Shown: one piece after another, positions 1 through 6,633 of the stretch
How the letters are laid out: the number at the start of each line of letters is the position of its first letter
Numbering within the stretch: position 1 is the first letter of the stretch
Assembly (NCBI GenBank): GCA_027063585.1
Contig: JAMORM010000040.1
Location: 1 to 9,814, forward strand
Direction: 5' to 3'
DNA length: 9,814 nt
DNA from: Sulfurimonas sp.
GTDB lineage: Bacteria; Campylobacterota; Campylobacteria; Campylobacterales; Sulfurimonadaceae
The notes under the pieces: generated by a model
Database searches by the model: none
What the model was told of the DNA's origin: nothing
The model's input: only the letters and a program-made list of their open reading frames with translations
Translations under genes and position numbers: made by a program

Positions 1-568
1 CAACCGTCACTTGAGAAGATGTATAGGCATGCGTTGTTGTAATCATGGCATTTTGCACACCGAAATTTTCTTCAAGCACTTTCATAACGGGAGCCAGTGA
101 ATTTGTCGTGCATGAAGCATTTGAGATGATATGATGTTTTGCACTGTCATACTCTTTATGGTTCACACCCTTTACTATTGTCAAATCAACATTTTTTCCC
201 GGTGCCGAAATAAGCACTTTTTTTGCACCTGCCTCTATATGCTGCACCGCCAAAGTTCCGTCGGTAAAACGCCCGCTACAGTCTATGACAATATCAATGC
301 CTAAATCTTTCCAAGGCAGTTCAAGCGGATTATGATTACTGACTATAGTTATTTCATGCCCGTCAATAATAAGCTTGTTTGTCTGCGTTTGTATATCAAA
401 ATCTGCCCGTCCGTGAACGGAATCATATTGCAAAAGATACGCAGCATCTTCGACACTTGAAGTATTTACCGCAACTATTTCACAGTTTTGCGGCAAATTA
501 TGTATGTAGTGTCTTAATACCTGATTGCCTATGCGTCCCAAGCCGTTAATAGCTATACGTTTTTTCAT
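1..568 (-). CDS. gap: Glyceraldehyde-3-phosphate dehydrogenase, N-terminal 189 residues (cut by left window edge)
   Basis: Cytosolic phosphorylating GAPDH, interconverting glyceraldehyde 3-phosphate and 1,3-bisphosphoglycerate in glycolysis and gluconeogenesis. The visible part begins MKKRIAINGLGRIG, the Rossmann dinucleotide-binding motif (residues 8-14). It continues with YDSVHG (49-53), ISAPGKN (120-126) and the active-site stretch SNASCTTNSLAP, in which Cys153 is the catalytic thiol; His180 in TTTHAYT is the catalytic base. About 140-150 C-terminal residues should lie outside the window. The ATG overlaps the glgP stop codon as ATGA (565-568), and AGGAG at 576-580 lies 7 nt upstream, which fixes the start. 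It is therefore probably translated from the metK-glgP-gap transcript. Odd point: after strand beta-2 the sequence is VAVNTSS, so the Asp that usually follows Asn and selects NAD (Asp32 in classical numbering) is Thr35. NADP use or dual specificity is inferred. The family call is secure. Confidence 0.97.
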   Translation of the reverse strand, partial: MKKRIAINGLGRIGNQVLRHYIHNLPQNCEIVAVNTSSVEDAAYLLQYDSVHGRADFDIQTQTNKLIIDGHEITIVSNHNPLELPWKDLGIDIVIDCSGRFTDGTLAVQHIEAGAKKVLISAPGKNVDLTIVKGVNHKEYDSAKHHIISNASCTTNSLAPVMKVLEENFGVQNAMITTTHAYTSSQVTV

Positions 569-2700
569 GATTTTTCTCCTGTTTGTTGTGAATTTTTTGA
601 AATTGGAATGTAAAATTTTTTAAGATACTCTTTCATCATTCTTCTTGCACTAAACTCAGGCGGTATACTTAATATTGCCTCTTTCATTTTTAATATCCAC
701 TGATTCGGCACTCCTTTATTGTCTACATCATAATAGAGCGGTACTATTTCATTTTCTAGCAGATCATACAGAGCATTTGAGTCTGCAAGAGTATTAGACG
801 GCTCTGCACCAAATACCCAACCGTTTTTACCGTTATAAGCCTCCGGCCACCAACCGTCTAAAACAGACAAATGAAGCGTACCGTTTAAAGATGCTTTCAT
901 ACCGCTCGTGCCGCAAGCTTCCATCGGTATTTGTGGATTATTCAGCCATACATCTACACCGTGAATCAGATACTTTGCAACATTCTCGCCATAATCTTCC
1001 ACGAATGCTATTCTACCTCTGCATCTCGGATCCTGAGCTATTTTAAATATGTGTTGCAATATTTTTTTACCGACCAAATCCGCAGGATGGGCTTTTCCTG
1101 CAAAAATAACCTGAACAGGCTTATCTTGATTATTTAAAATCTTCTCTAACCTTTCTAAATCATTCAAAATCAAATCAGGACGTTTATATTCCGTCATACG
1201 GCGGGCAAAACCGATTGTTAAGATATCAGGATCTAGAAGTACGCCTTCTGCCATTGCCACGACAGGATCAATTCCATCTTTAGCATATTTAATACGTACA
1301 CGTTCTCTTATAAAATTAACCATTGTAACTTTGCTTCTTTGTGAAATATCCCAAAGTTCTTTATTATCAATGTCTTTCACAAAACCCCACAATGCACTAT
1401 CATCTTGTATTAGATTCCATTTATCGCCTAAAAAACGTATCAGCACTTCATGAAGCTCATCACTCATCCATGTCGGTAAATGCACACCGTTTGTCACATA
1501 ATCCATCGCCGGTTTAGTAGCTTTCATTTTTTGCAACACATGTTTCCAGATTTTCGTCGTTACTTCACAATGTTTTTTACTGACGGCATTTCTGTTATCA
1601 CACATATTTAACCCCAAAACCGTCATATTAAAACCTGCATTTTGATTATCGGGATTGAGTCCAAAACTCATAAACTGCTCTTTATTCATCCCTAATTTTT
1701 CCCAATAATCTTTAAAGGAAGCACTCATCATATCAAAATTGTATACATCCGTTGCAGCTTGAAGCGGCGTATGCGTTGTAAAGACTGACGTTTCTTTCAC
1801 TTTTACTATAGCTTCGTCCAAACTCAGTTTTTCATTCTCTATACAACTTCGCACCCGTTCAAAAAGAGCAAAAGCAGGATGACCCTCATTAAGATGTAAA
1901 ATAGAATACTCAATACCCAATTCTTCAAGCACTCTGTATCCGCCAATACCGAGTACAATCTGCTGTCGCAGTCTTTGATTCATATCAGAAGTATAAAGTC
2001 TGGAAGAAATCTGTCTGTCCCAAGGATCATTTTTTTCAATATCGGTATCAAGCAGATAAAGAGTTACCCGTCCGACATTAATTTTCCATACACTAGCATA
2101 TACGGGAGGATCGATAAAAGGTACTTGAATAATAAAATGATTATTTTCTTTATCTAATACACGTTCAATCGGGGCAACGTCTTTGTCAATCGGTTCCTCT
2201 GTACCGTTTTGCCAGCCGTCAGTTCCGATAAATTGGCGTACATAACCATTTGGATACATAAAACCTATGCCCACCATCGGTAGTCCCATATCACTTGATT
2301 CTTTTAAAATATCTCCTGCTAAAAACCCTAAACCTCCTGAATATATAGGTACAGAGTGATGCAGACCATATTCTGCGCAAAAATACGCAATAGGCAGAGG
2401 CTCATCCGCATACACATTAGTATCCTTCATATATACTTTAAACATATCATATACATAATGATATTCACGCATAAAATACTCATTAGAACAGGCTTTGTCT
2501 AGTTCTTCTCGTGACATATTTTTAAGCATTAAAATCGGATTATGATTACTCTCTTTCCAGAGATAAGCATTTAATAATTTGAAAAGATTTTTTCCACGAG
2601 GATTCCATGTCCACCATAAATTTAATGAAATCTCTTTTAAACCGCTCAACGCATCCGGAAGCTCAGGTACTGCTATATTAATTGAAGGGTCCTTATTCAT
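565..2700 (-). CDS. glgP: Alpha-glucan (glycogen/maltodextrin) phosphorylase, short GT35 type
   Basis: Releases glucose 1-phosphate from alpha-1,4-glucan ends using phosphate and pyridoxal phosphate, mobilising stored glycogen in the cytosol. At 711 residues it is about 90-100 residues shorter than E. coli GlgP/MalP and matches the short alpha-glucan phosphorylase family found in archaea and many bacteria. The N-terminal part (about 15-100) resembles the DUF3417 region that precedes the catalytic core of that family. Core motifs in order: CAEYGLHHSVPIYSGGLG (108-125), HLNEGHPAFA, TTHTPLQAATD (active-site loop), NGVHLPTWM, FARRMTEYKRPDL (phosphate and PLP-phosphate contacts), GKAHPAD, and CGTSGMKASLNGT, with Lys602 as the expected PLP Schiff-base lysine. 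All appear intact. The start is 3 nt after the metK stop; AAAGGA at 2707-2712, inside the last metK codons, is its ribosome binding site. The stop overlaps the gap start. A glycogen synthase or branching enzyme is not in the window, so the physiological glucan is inferred. Confidence 0.96.
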   Translation of the reverse strand: MNKDPSINIAVPELPDALSGLKEISLNLWWTWNPRGKNLFKLLNAYLWKESNHNPILMLKNMSREELDKACSNEYFMREYHYVYDMFKVYMKDTNVYADEPLPIAYFCAEYGLHHSVPIYSGGLGFLAGDILKESSDMGLPMVGIGFMYPNGYVRQFIGTDGWQNGTEEPIDKDVAPIERVLDKENNHFIIQVPFIDPPVYASVWKINVGRVTLYLLDTDIEKNDPWDRQISSRLYTSDMNQRLRQQIVLGIGGYRVLEELGIEYSILHLNEGHPAFALFERVRSCIENEKLSLDEAIVKVKETSVFTTHTPLQAATDVYNFDMMSASFKDYWEKLGMNKEQFMSFGLNPDNQNAGFNMTVLGLNMCDNRNAVSKKHCEVTTKIWKHVLQKMKATKPAMDYVTNGVHLPTWMSDELHEVLIRFLGDKWNLIQDDSALWGFVKDIDNKELWDISQRSKVTMVNFIRERVRIKYAKDGIDPVVAMAEGVLLDPDILTIGFARRMTEYKRPDLILNDLERLEKILNNQDKPVQVIFAGKAHPADLVGKKILQHIFKIAQDPRCRGRIAFVEDYGENVAKYLIHGVDVWLNNPQIPMEACGTSGMKASLNGTLHLSVLDGWWPEAYNGKNGWVFGAEPSNTLADSNALYDLLENEIVPLYYDVDNKGVPNQWILKMKEAILSIPPEFSARRMMKEYLKKFYIPISKNSQQTGEKS
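576..580 (-). promoter_or_regulatory. Ribosome binding site of gap inside the end of glgP
   Basis: AGGAG on the minus strand, 7 nt before the gap ATG and lying within the last codons of glgP. Together with the ATGA stop/start overlap it suggests translational coupling of gap to glgP. Confidence 0.75.
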
Positions 2701-2703
2701 AAT

Positions 2704-3906
2704 TTATCCTTTTAGACTTTTGAACCAATTCAGTTCATCCAAGTCTTCCCATGGATATTCTATATAACCAAGCTGTCCTTTTGCGGCAATCTCTGCATAC
2801 AAAAAGCTCTCTTTACTCGGTTTATCTAAATGAAACTTTTGCATAATCCATTTTGGACTTAGTAAAAATTTATCGGCAATGATTTGAGAAAGTTCTTCAT
2901 CTTTCATTTTTGTAAGACTCGTATATTGTGTATCGACCGTGACCGCAATCGGTCTTGGTTGTGCAATCACATAAGAAAGTTGGACCAAAGCTTTTTTTGC
3001 AAGTCCCGCTGCTACAATATGTTTTGCCAGCCATCTGGCAGCGTAAAGCGCCGAGCGATCAACTTTACTGTAATCCTTTGAGCTTTGAGCTCCTCCGCCT
3101 ATTGGGGCATAACTTCCATAAGTGTCACAAACAACTTTTCTGCCTGTCAAACCGGAATCTGCTATGGGCGAATGTGTTACATACCTTCCTGTGTTATTTA
3201 TATAAAATATAATAGAATCTTCATTAAAATGTCCTGCTTTGAAGTTTACTTCTTCCACTATGATTTTTTTAACCAGTGTTCGTACTTCCTCCGCCTCAAC
3301 ACTACTGTTATGCGGAATAGCTACAATGATTTTTGCAATACGTTCCGGCTTACAGTTATCAAAATTTTCTTTACTGCCGTAATCCATCACTATTTCAGTT
3401 TTAATATCTACTCCAAATATTTCGGGATGTTTCAGTGCATAGTTATACAAGACATCTCTTATTTGTCTGGCATAAGAAAAAGCTGTTGGCATATAATCTT
3501 CACGCTCACTTGTTGCATATCCAAATATCATTCCCTGATCTCCAGCCCCTATTTCATCACCTTCTTTAACAACCCCCATTGTGATATCGGAAGACTGTTT
3601 GCTAACATAGACTTCAATATCCGTCTCATCCGGAAAAAGTGTTTCATTTTTCTGAAATCCAATCTCAGGATATCCTATCTTTTTGAGTGCCTCTCTTGCA
3701 ATATTTTCATAAAACACAGTATTAATAGAGGCAGTAGTTTTCACCTCTCCGCCTATAATGATGTGCTTACCGCTTATAAATACTTCAGTTGCTACTTTTG
3801 CGGCAGGATCAAGCTGCAGTAATTTATCTACAATTGAATCAGCAATAATATCTGCACATTTATCCGGATGTCCAGCTGACACAGCTTCTGAAACAAAAAA
3901 ATACAT
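2704..3906 (-). CDS. metK: S-adenosylmethionine synthetase
   Basis: Cytosolic methionine adenosyltransferase: ATP plus methionine gives S-adenosylmethionine, pyrophosphate and phosphate. It is 400 residues, a normal length. GHPDKCADIIADS (12-24) carries His13 and Asp15 of the ATP/Mg site. GAGDQGMIFGYA (120-131) is the first family signature. GGGAQSSKDYSKVDRSA (270-286) is the second, the phosphate-binding loop. In most bacteria this loop is GGGAFS; the Gln form and the start MYFFVSEAVSAGHPDK closely resemble Campylobacter MetK as I recall it, which is the main clue to the lineage. The ATG is preceded by AGGGGA (3914-3919) at 7 nt, itself preceded by a run of ten A residues. It is the first gene of a minus-strand run followed 3 nt later by glgP, so the methyl-donor supply is probably co-transcribed with carbon-storage genes. 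No SAM riboswitch-sized leader is present. Confidence 0.98.
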   Translation of the reverse strand: MYFFVSEAVSAGHPDKCADIIADSIVDKLLQLDPAAKVATEVFISGKHIIIGGEVKTTASINTVFYENIAREALKKIGYPEIGFQKNETLFPDETDIEVYVSKQSSDITMGVVKEGDEIGAGDQGMIFGYATSEREDYMPTAFSYARQIRDVLYNYALKHPEIFGVDIKTEIVMDYGSKENFDNCKPERIAKIIVAIPHNSSVEAEEVRTLVKKIIVEEVNFKAGHFNEDSIIFYINNTGRYVTHSPIADSGLTGRKVVCDTYGSYAPIGGGAQSSKDYSKVDRSALYAARWLAKHIVAAGLAKKALVQLSYVIAQPRPIAVTVDTQYTSLTKMKDEELSQIIADKFLLSPKWIMQKFHLDKPSKESFLYAEIAAKGQLGYIEYPWEDLDELNWFKSLKG

Positions 3907-3913
3907 GAAAAAA

Positions 3914-3928
3914 TCCCCTTTTTTTTTT
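3914..3928 (-). promoter_or_regulatory. metK ribosome binding site with adjoining A10 tract
   Basis: On the minus strand ten consecutive A residues (3919-3928) run directly into GGGGA, 7 nt before the metK ATG. The Shine-Dalgarno call is firm. The homopolymer may act as an unstructured translation enhancer, or could be length-variable as many homopolymers are in Campylobacterota; neither is shown by the sequence. Confidence 0.6.
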
Positions 3929-3971
3929 AAAACACATAATAAGACTAGAACATTTACAAACTAACTTTATT

Positions 3972-3980
3972 TTTATATCA
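3972..3980 (-). promoter_or_regulatory. Candidate metK promoter, extended -10
   Basis: The minus strand reads TGATATAAA, an extended -10 (TGn plus TATAAA), about 66 nt from the metK ATG. No convincing -35 is seen, which is common in Campylobacterota sigma-70 promoters. A competing -10, TATTAT, lies at 3936-3941, closer to the gene. I cannot decide between them from sequence. Confidence 0.4.
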
Positions 3981-4016
3981 TATCATTTTTATAGCAAATA
4001 GAAGATTTTAATGATA
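3981..4016. repeat. 7-bp inverted repeat between the metK and amrS promoters
   Basis: TATCATT (3981-3987) and AATGATA (4010-4016) are perfect inverted copies separated by 22 nt. The right arm overlaps the amrS extended -10 and the left arm lies next to the metK -10 candidate. This would suit a shared operator, but the arms are short and A/T-rich and may arise by chance. Confidence 0.3.
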
Positions 4017-4020
4017 CAAT
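4012..4020 (+). promoter_or_regulatory. Candidate amrS promoter, extended -10
   Basis: TGATACAAT forms an extended -10 (TGn plus TACAAT) 27 nt before the amrS ATG. The -35 region about 17 nt upstream is A/T-rich without a clear TTGACA. Transcription would begin near 4027 and include AAAGGAG at 4036-4042. Confidence 0.5.
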
Positions 4021-4047
4021 ATTTTCACGATTTCTAAAGGAGTCAAA

Positions 4048-5073
4048 ATGTCAGCAACAGCATGGTTGAGTAAAGAACTCAGTAGTGGAAAGATTCTATG
4101 TCAAGCATGTGCGCAGTCATGCAAGATGGATGAAGGTGAATACGGAATTTGTGGAGTAAGAAAAGTAGAGGACGGTGAGCTCAAGCTACTTGTATATGGA
4201 CTTGCTGCTGCGATAAACATAGATCCGGTAGAAAAAAAGCCGATGTTCAACTTTCTACCCGGTAGTAGCGCTTTTTCTTTTGGAACAGTGGGATGTAACT
4301 TCTCTTGTAAATTCTGCCAAAACTTTGACATATCCCAATATCCTAAAGAGCATAACCATCAAATATTCGGAAAGGAACTTCCACCAGAACGAATAGTTGA
4401 GCTTGCTTTAGAAAATGGATGCAAATCTATCGCCTATACTTATAATGAGCCAATCGTCTTTTTTGAATATACATATGATACGGCAAAACTCGCGCATGAA
4501 AAAGGGCTGAAAAATATCTATGTTACCAGTGGATTTGAAACACATAAAGCCTTGGATTTGCTTGCACCCTATATCGACGGAATGAATATAGATATTAAAG
4601 GCTTTACAGAAGAGTTTTACAAAGAAATTTGCGGTGCCAAACTTAAGCCTGTACTTGAATGTGTCAAATACGCACATGAAAAAGGAATCTGGGTAGAGAT
4701 AACGACACTACTGATCCCTGGGAAAAATGATTCGGATGAGGAGATAAGAAATATTGCTAAATTCATTGCCGAAGTCGATCCGACAATGCCATGGCACCTC
4801 TCTGCCTTTCATCCGATGTATAAAATGTTAGATGTACCTTCTACCCCACTCTCAACACTGCGTAGAGCCTATGAAATAGGCATAGAAGAAGGTTTAAAGT
4901 ACATTTATGTAGGTAATATTGATGATGAAGATCATGAGTCAACCTATTGCCCAAAATGTGGTAAAAGAGTAATTGATCGACAGGGACAAATAGGACAATA
5001 TGTCACTAATGAACTTGATGAGAATGGCACCTGCCCACATTGCGGCTACTCACTTGAAGGAGTATGGCACTAA
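4048..5073 (+). CDS. amrS: AmmeMemoRadiSam-system radical SAM enzyme AmrS
   Basis: Radical SAM protein of 341 residues. The 4Fe-4S/SAM motif is CX3CX2C at Cys83, Cys87 and Cys90 (GCNFSCKFCQNFDISQ). The family N-terminus precedes it, with Cys18, Cys21, Cys25 and Cys35 (LCQACAQSC...YGICGVR), a likely extra metal site. The barrel continues with YTYNEPIVFFEY, NIDIKGF and WHLSAFHP. The C-terminus has a zinc-ribbon-like pair, CPKCG (301-305) and CPHCG (329-333), ending in GVW-H as is typical of the family. The family was once mislabelled pyruvate formate-lyase activating enzyme. It is named for co-occurrence with AMMECR1 (AmrA) and Memo (AmrB) domains, and its physiological substrate is unsettled. 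Neither partner is present in this window. The start is supported by AAAGGAG at 4036-4042. It is divergent from metK, which makes its cosubstrate SAM. It stands alone as a transcription unit and converges on fba. Confidence 0.93.
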   Translation: MSATAWLSKELSSGKILCQACAQSCKMDEGEYGICGVRKVEDGELKLLVYGLAAAINIDPVEKKPMFNFLPGSSAFSFGTVGCNFSCKFCQNFDISQYPKEHNHQIFGKELPPERIVELALENGCKSIAYTYNEPIVFFEYTYDTAKLAHEKGLKNIYVTSGFETHKALDLLAPYIDGMNIDIKGFTEEFYKEICGAKLKPVLECVKYAHEKGIWVEITTLLIPGKNDSDEEIRNIAKFIAEVDPTMPWHLSAFHPMYKMLDVPSTPLSTLRRAYEIGIEEGLKYIYVGNIDDEDHESTYCPKCGKRVIDRQGQIGQYVTNELDENGTCPHCGYSLEGVWH

Positions 5074-5110
5074 AAATGAGGATGATGCCCTTCAAAAAAA
5101 CATTCACCTC
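5072..5110 (-). terminator. Possible intrinsic terminator of the ppsA-hdeD-fba operon
   Basis: Read on the minus strand, GAGGTGA (5104-5110) can pair with TCA-T-CCTC (5078-5085), giving 7 base pairs with one bulged base and an 18-nt loop, followed by ATTTTTA. The position, downstream of fba and at the end of convergent amrS, is right for a terminator. The loop is long and the T tract short, so this is tentative. No comparable plus-strand terminator for amrS is evident. Confidence 0.3.
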
Positions 5111-5141
5111 CGAGTGCATACTGTTTTTGCATAATTTAACC

Positions 5142-5153
5142 TTATTGCAATAA
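5142..5153. repeat. 12-nt perfect palindrome at the fba stop codon
   Basis: TTATTGCAATAA is a perfect palindrome covering the last three fba codons and its stop. It is too short and A/T-rich to be a terminator by itself and has no T tract of useful length beyond it. It may simply reflect the codons Leu-Leu-Gln-stop. Confidence 0.35.
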
Positions 5154-6044
5154 TTTCAATGCTTCTTTAACAGTTGCGTTTTCTGAAGTAACGGCATAAA
5201 TAGCATTTGCCATTTTTATGGCCTCTTTCAACGGTCTTTGGTGAATGTTTCGCCCTGTTCCGTTGCCTCGGCTACCGCCTTTGTGTATCTGTTCATATAA
5301 TTCCGTCAAAAACTCTTTTTCATCAATTTTTGCTCCGCCTTCACACAAAACACCTGTTCTTCCTGCTGCCATAGTCGCTTCTCGTAAGAGTTTGGGATCA
5401 AATTTTCCTTTTTTATTAAAAGGAACTTTGAGTTTTACAAAATCGGCACCTAAAGCAACGCCTACGCCTGCCGCACCGGCAATCAAATGTCCGTCATGTT
5501 CATCTTTAACAAACTTGCCTTTGGGATAAATCCAAAGTACGCACAAAAGCCCGTTTTTATGTGCTTCATGGACTATACTTGCCGCTTGGGTCAGCATTTC
5601 ATGTTCGTACGCACCGCCGAGATACAACGTATATCCTACGCCTTTAATGTCAAGCCCGCTCTCTTTGGCAAAGGCGACGACTTCACCGACACTCAGCCAC
5701 GCTTTTGAATACGGATCTTGTTTGTCATAAGGAACGAGATTTGTTTTTGAGTTTAATTTTACAAGATAAGGAATATTTTTATAATCACGTCCGTATCTGC
5801 TTATAAGTCCAAACTGTGTTGCAAAAACACCGATTTTTGCACTTGAAGCAATTTTAAACATATGCTCGGGAGAGTTGTCTTCAAGCGGAATATCTTTACC
5901 GTAAAAATCATTGTTTAAATGCTCTACTTTTTGGTCACCTGCAAAAAGCATCAAATGGTTCGTGCCGTTTGTTGCACTTTTAAGATTTTTTTTATATATC
6001 GACTCTTTGTTTTTTGGTACATCTGCGGGAATATTATATTTCAT
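5142..6044 (-). CDS. Class I fructose-bisphosphate aldolase, DhnA/FbaB (DeoC/LacD) type
   Basis: A 300-residue TIM-barrel aldolase of the archaeal/DhnA class I type, condensing dihydroxyacetone phosphate and glyceraldehyde 3-phosphate to fructose 1,6-bisphosphate (or the reverse) through a Schiff base. Residues matching the known active site of this family: Asp37 in FAGDQKVEH, Trp171 and Tyr173 in LWIYPKG, and the Schiff-base lysine in GADFVKLKVP (Lys204, less likely Lys206). Phosphate-binding loops are CEGGAK (234-239) and GGSRGNGTGRNIHQRP (256-271). The annotation aldolase is secure; the exact substrate is inferred, since sugar-phosphate relatives such as LsrF and DeoC share the fold. The start overlaps the hdeD-like stop as ATGA (6041-6044), with ACGGAG at 6052-6057 7 nt upstream. 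It is the last gene of the ppsA operon, which supports a gluconeogenic role. The fbaB symbol is plausible but I leave it off because the protein is shorter than E. coli FbaB. Confidence 0.88.
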   Translation of the reverse strand: MKYNIPADVPKNKESIYKKNLKSATNGTNHLMLFAGDQKVEHLNNDFYGKDIPLEDNSPEHMFKIASSAKIGVFATQFGLISRYGRDYKNIPYLVKLNSKTNLVPYDKQDPYSKAWLSVGEVVAFAKESGLDIKGVGYTLYLGGAYEHEMLTQAASIVHEAHKNGLLCVLWIYPKGKFVKDEHDGHLIAGAAGVGVALGADFVKLKVPFNKKGKFDPKLLREATMAAGRTGVLCEGGAKIDEKEFLTELYEQIHKGGSRGNGTGRNIHQRPLKEAIKMANAIYAVTSENATVKEALKLLQ

Positions 6045-6631
6045 CTCTTTTCTCCGTTATTGTTATCATCTATATCTTGCACAAAAGCACCGCCGAGTAG
6101 CAATGCAATACCGTCAAACAACAAGCTGATACCGACAAGAATCCCAATTAAAAGAAGAGAGCTCATCGGCCAGCCTATTACAAATAATACACCTAAGGCT
6201 AAAGATGTAATGGCATTAAAAAGCCAGACTAACCATATTTTTTGTGGTCGGAGTGAAAGTGCCAAAGAAAAACTTGCAAAGGCATCCGTAAAAAAGTATA
6301 TGGCAAAGACAAGTCCAAGTGCTGCAGCACCTTGAATCGGGTAAAACAAAATAAAAAATGATGAAAGCACTAAAACAAAACTTTTCAGCCATCCTACCCA
6401 GTCTTTGCGGTTGCTTTTGTAAGTCATCACACCCGCTGATATTCCTGCAAAGAGCATTAAATACGCTACTAAAAGTACAGTCGTTAAACTCATTATGGAT
6501 GGGAATAAGATACCGGCTAAACCGAAAAGTACAAAAAGCGTACCGCTTATTTTGGCATGTTTTTTAAAATTGTCTACAAGGTTTTTATTGATATTCATCT
6601 CTAAGTTAAGATCTTCGTGCCATTTCCACAT
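6041..6631 (-). CDS. HdeD-family (DUF308) six-helix membrane protein
   Basis: A 196-residue inner-membrane protein with six predicted hydrophobic segments at about 29-45, 49-70, 80-98, 100-123, 133-153 and 157-181, arranged as three helix pairs as in HdeD/DUF308. Family-like features are the repeated short FGLAGILFPS and ALGVLFVIGWP turns and small-residue-rich helices. E. coli HdeD belongs to the acid-fitness island and contributes to acid resistance at high cell density; its molecular activity is unknown, so no function is assigned here. The tail is acidic (DIDDNNNGEKR). The ATG at 6631 lies 2 nt after the ppsA stop, with AGGGAG at 6638-6643 as a good ribosome binding site; an internal Met12 has only a weak one. 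Its stop overlaps the fba start. Placement between two gluconeogenic genes suggests co-expression with PEP synthase and aldolase. Family call is likely, not certain. Confidence 0.82.
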   Translation of the reverse strand: MWKWHEDLNLEMNINKNLVDNFKKHAKISGTLFVLFGLAGILFPSIMSLTTVLLVAYLMLFAGISAGVMTYKSNRKDWVGWLKSFVLVLSSFFILFYPIQGAAALGLVFAIYFFTDAFASFSLALSLRPQKIWLVWLFNAITSLALGVLFVIGWPMSSLLLIGILVGISLLFDGIALLLGGAFVQDIDDNNNGEKR

Positions 6632-6633
6632 TG

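Noticed and set aside
3085..3822. A 245-codon plus-strand open frame antisense to metK
   Set aside because: It lies wholly inside the conserved metK gene, has a Cys/Phe/Tyr/Ile-heavy composition typical of a reverse-complement shadow, and I recognise no domain in it.
3907..4047. SAM riboswitch upstream of metK
   Set aside because: From the candidate -10 to the ATG there are only about 66 nt of A/T-rich sequence, without the paired helices or conserved cores of known SAM riboswitches.
5119..5132. Hairpin from the two GCATA copies near 5116 and 5129
   Set aside because: These are direct, not inverted, repeats; only a 4-bp TGCA self-pairing is possible, too weak for a terminator.
5142..6044. 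Bifunctional FBP aldolase/phosphatase
   Set aside because: Motifs (DQKVEH, WIYPKG, GADFVKLK, GTGRNIHQ) match the DhnA-type class I aldolase; I see no Asp-rich metal cluster of the bifunctional family.
5919..6335. A 138-codon plus-strand open frame across the fba/hdeD junction
   Set aside because: It is complementary to two well-supported overlapping genes and resembles no known family; it is a shadow frame.
6599..6631. Alternative start at Met12 of the HdeD-like protein
   Set aside because: The upstream sequence has only a weak ribosome binding site, while the first ATG has AGGGAG 6 nt before it and is coupled to the ppsA stop.
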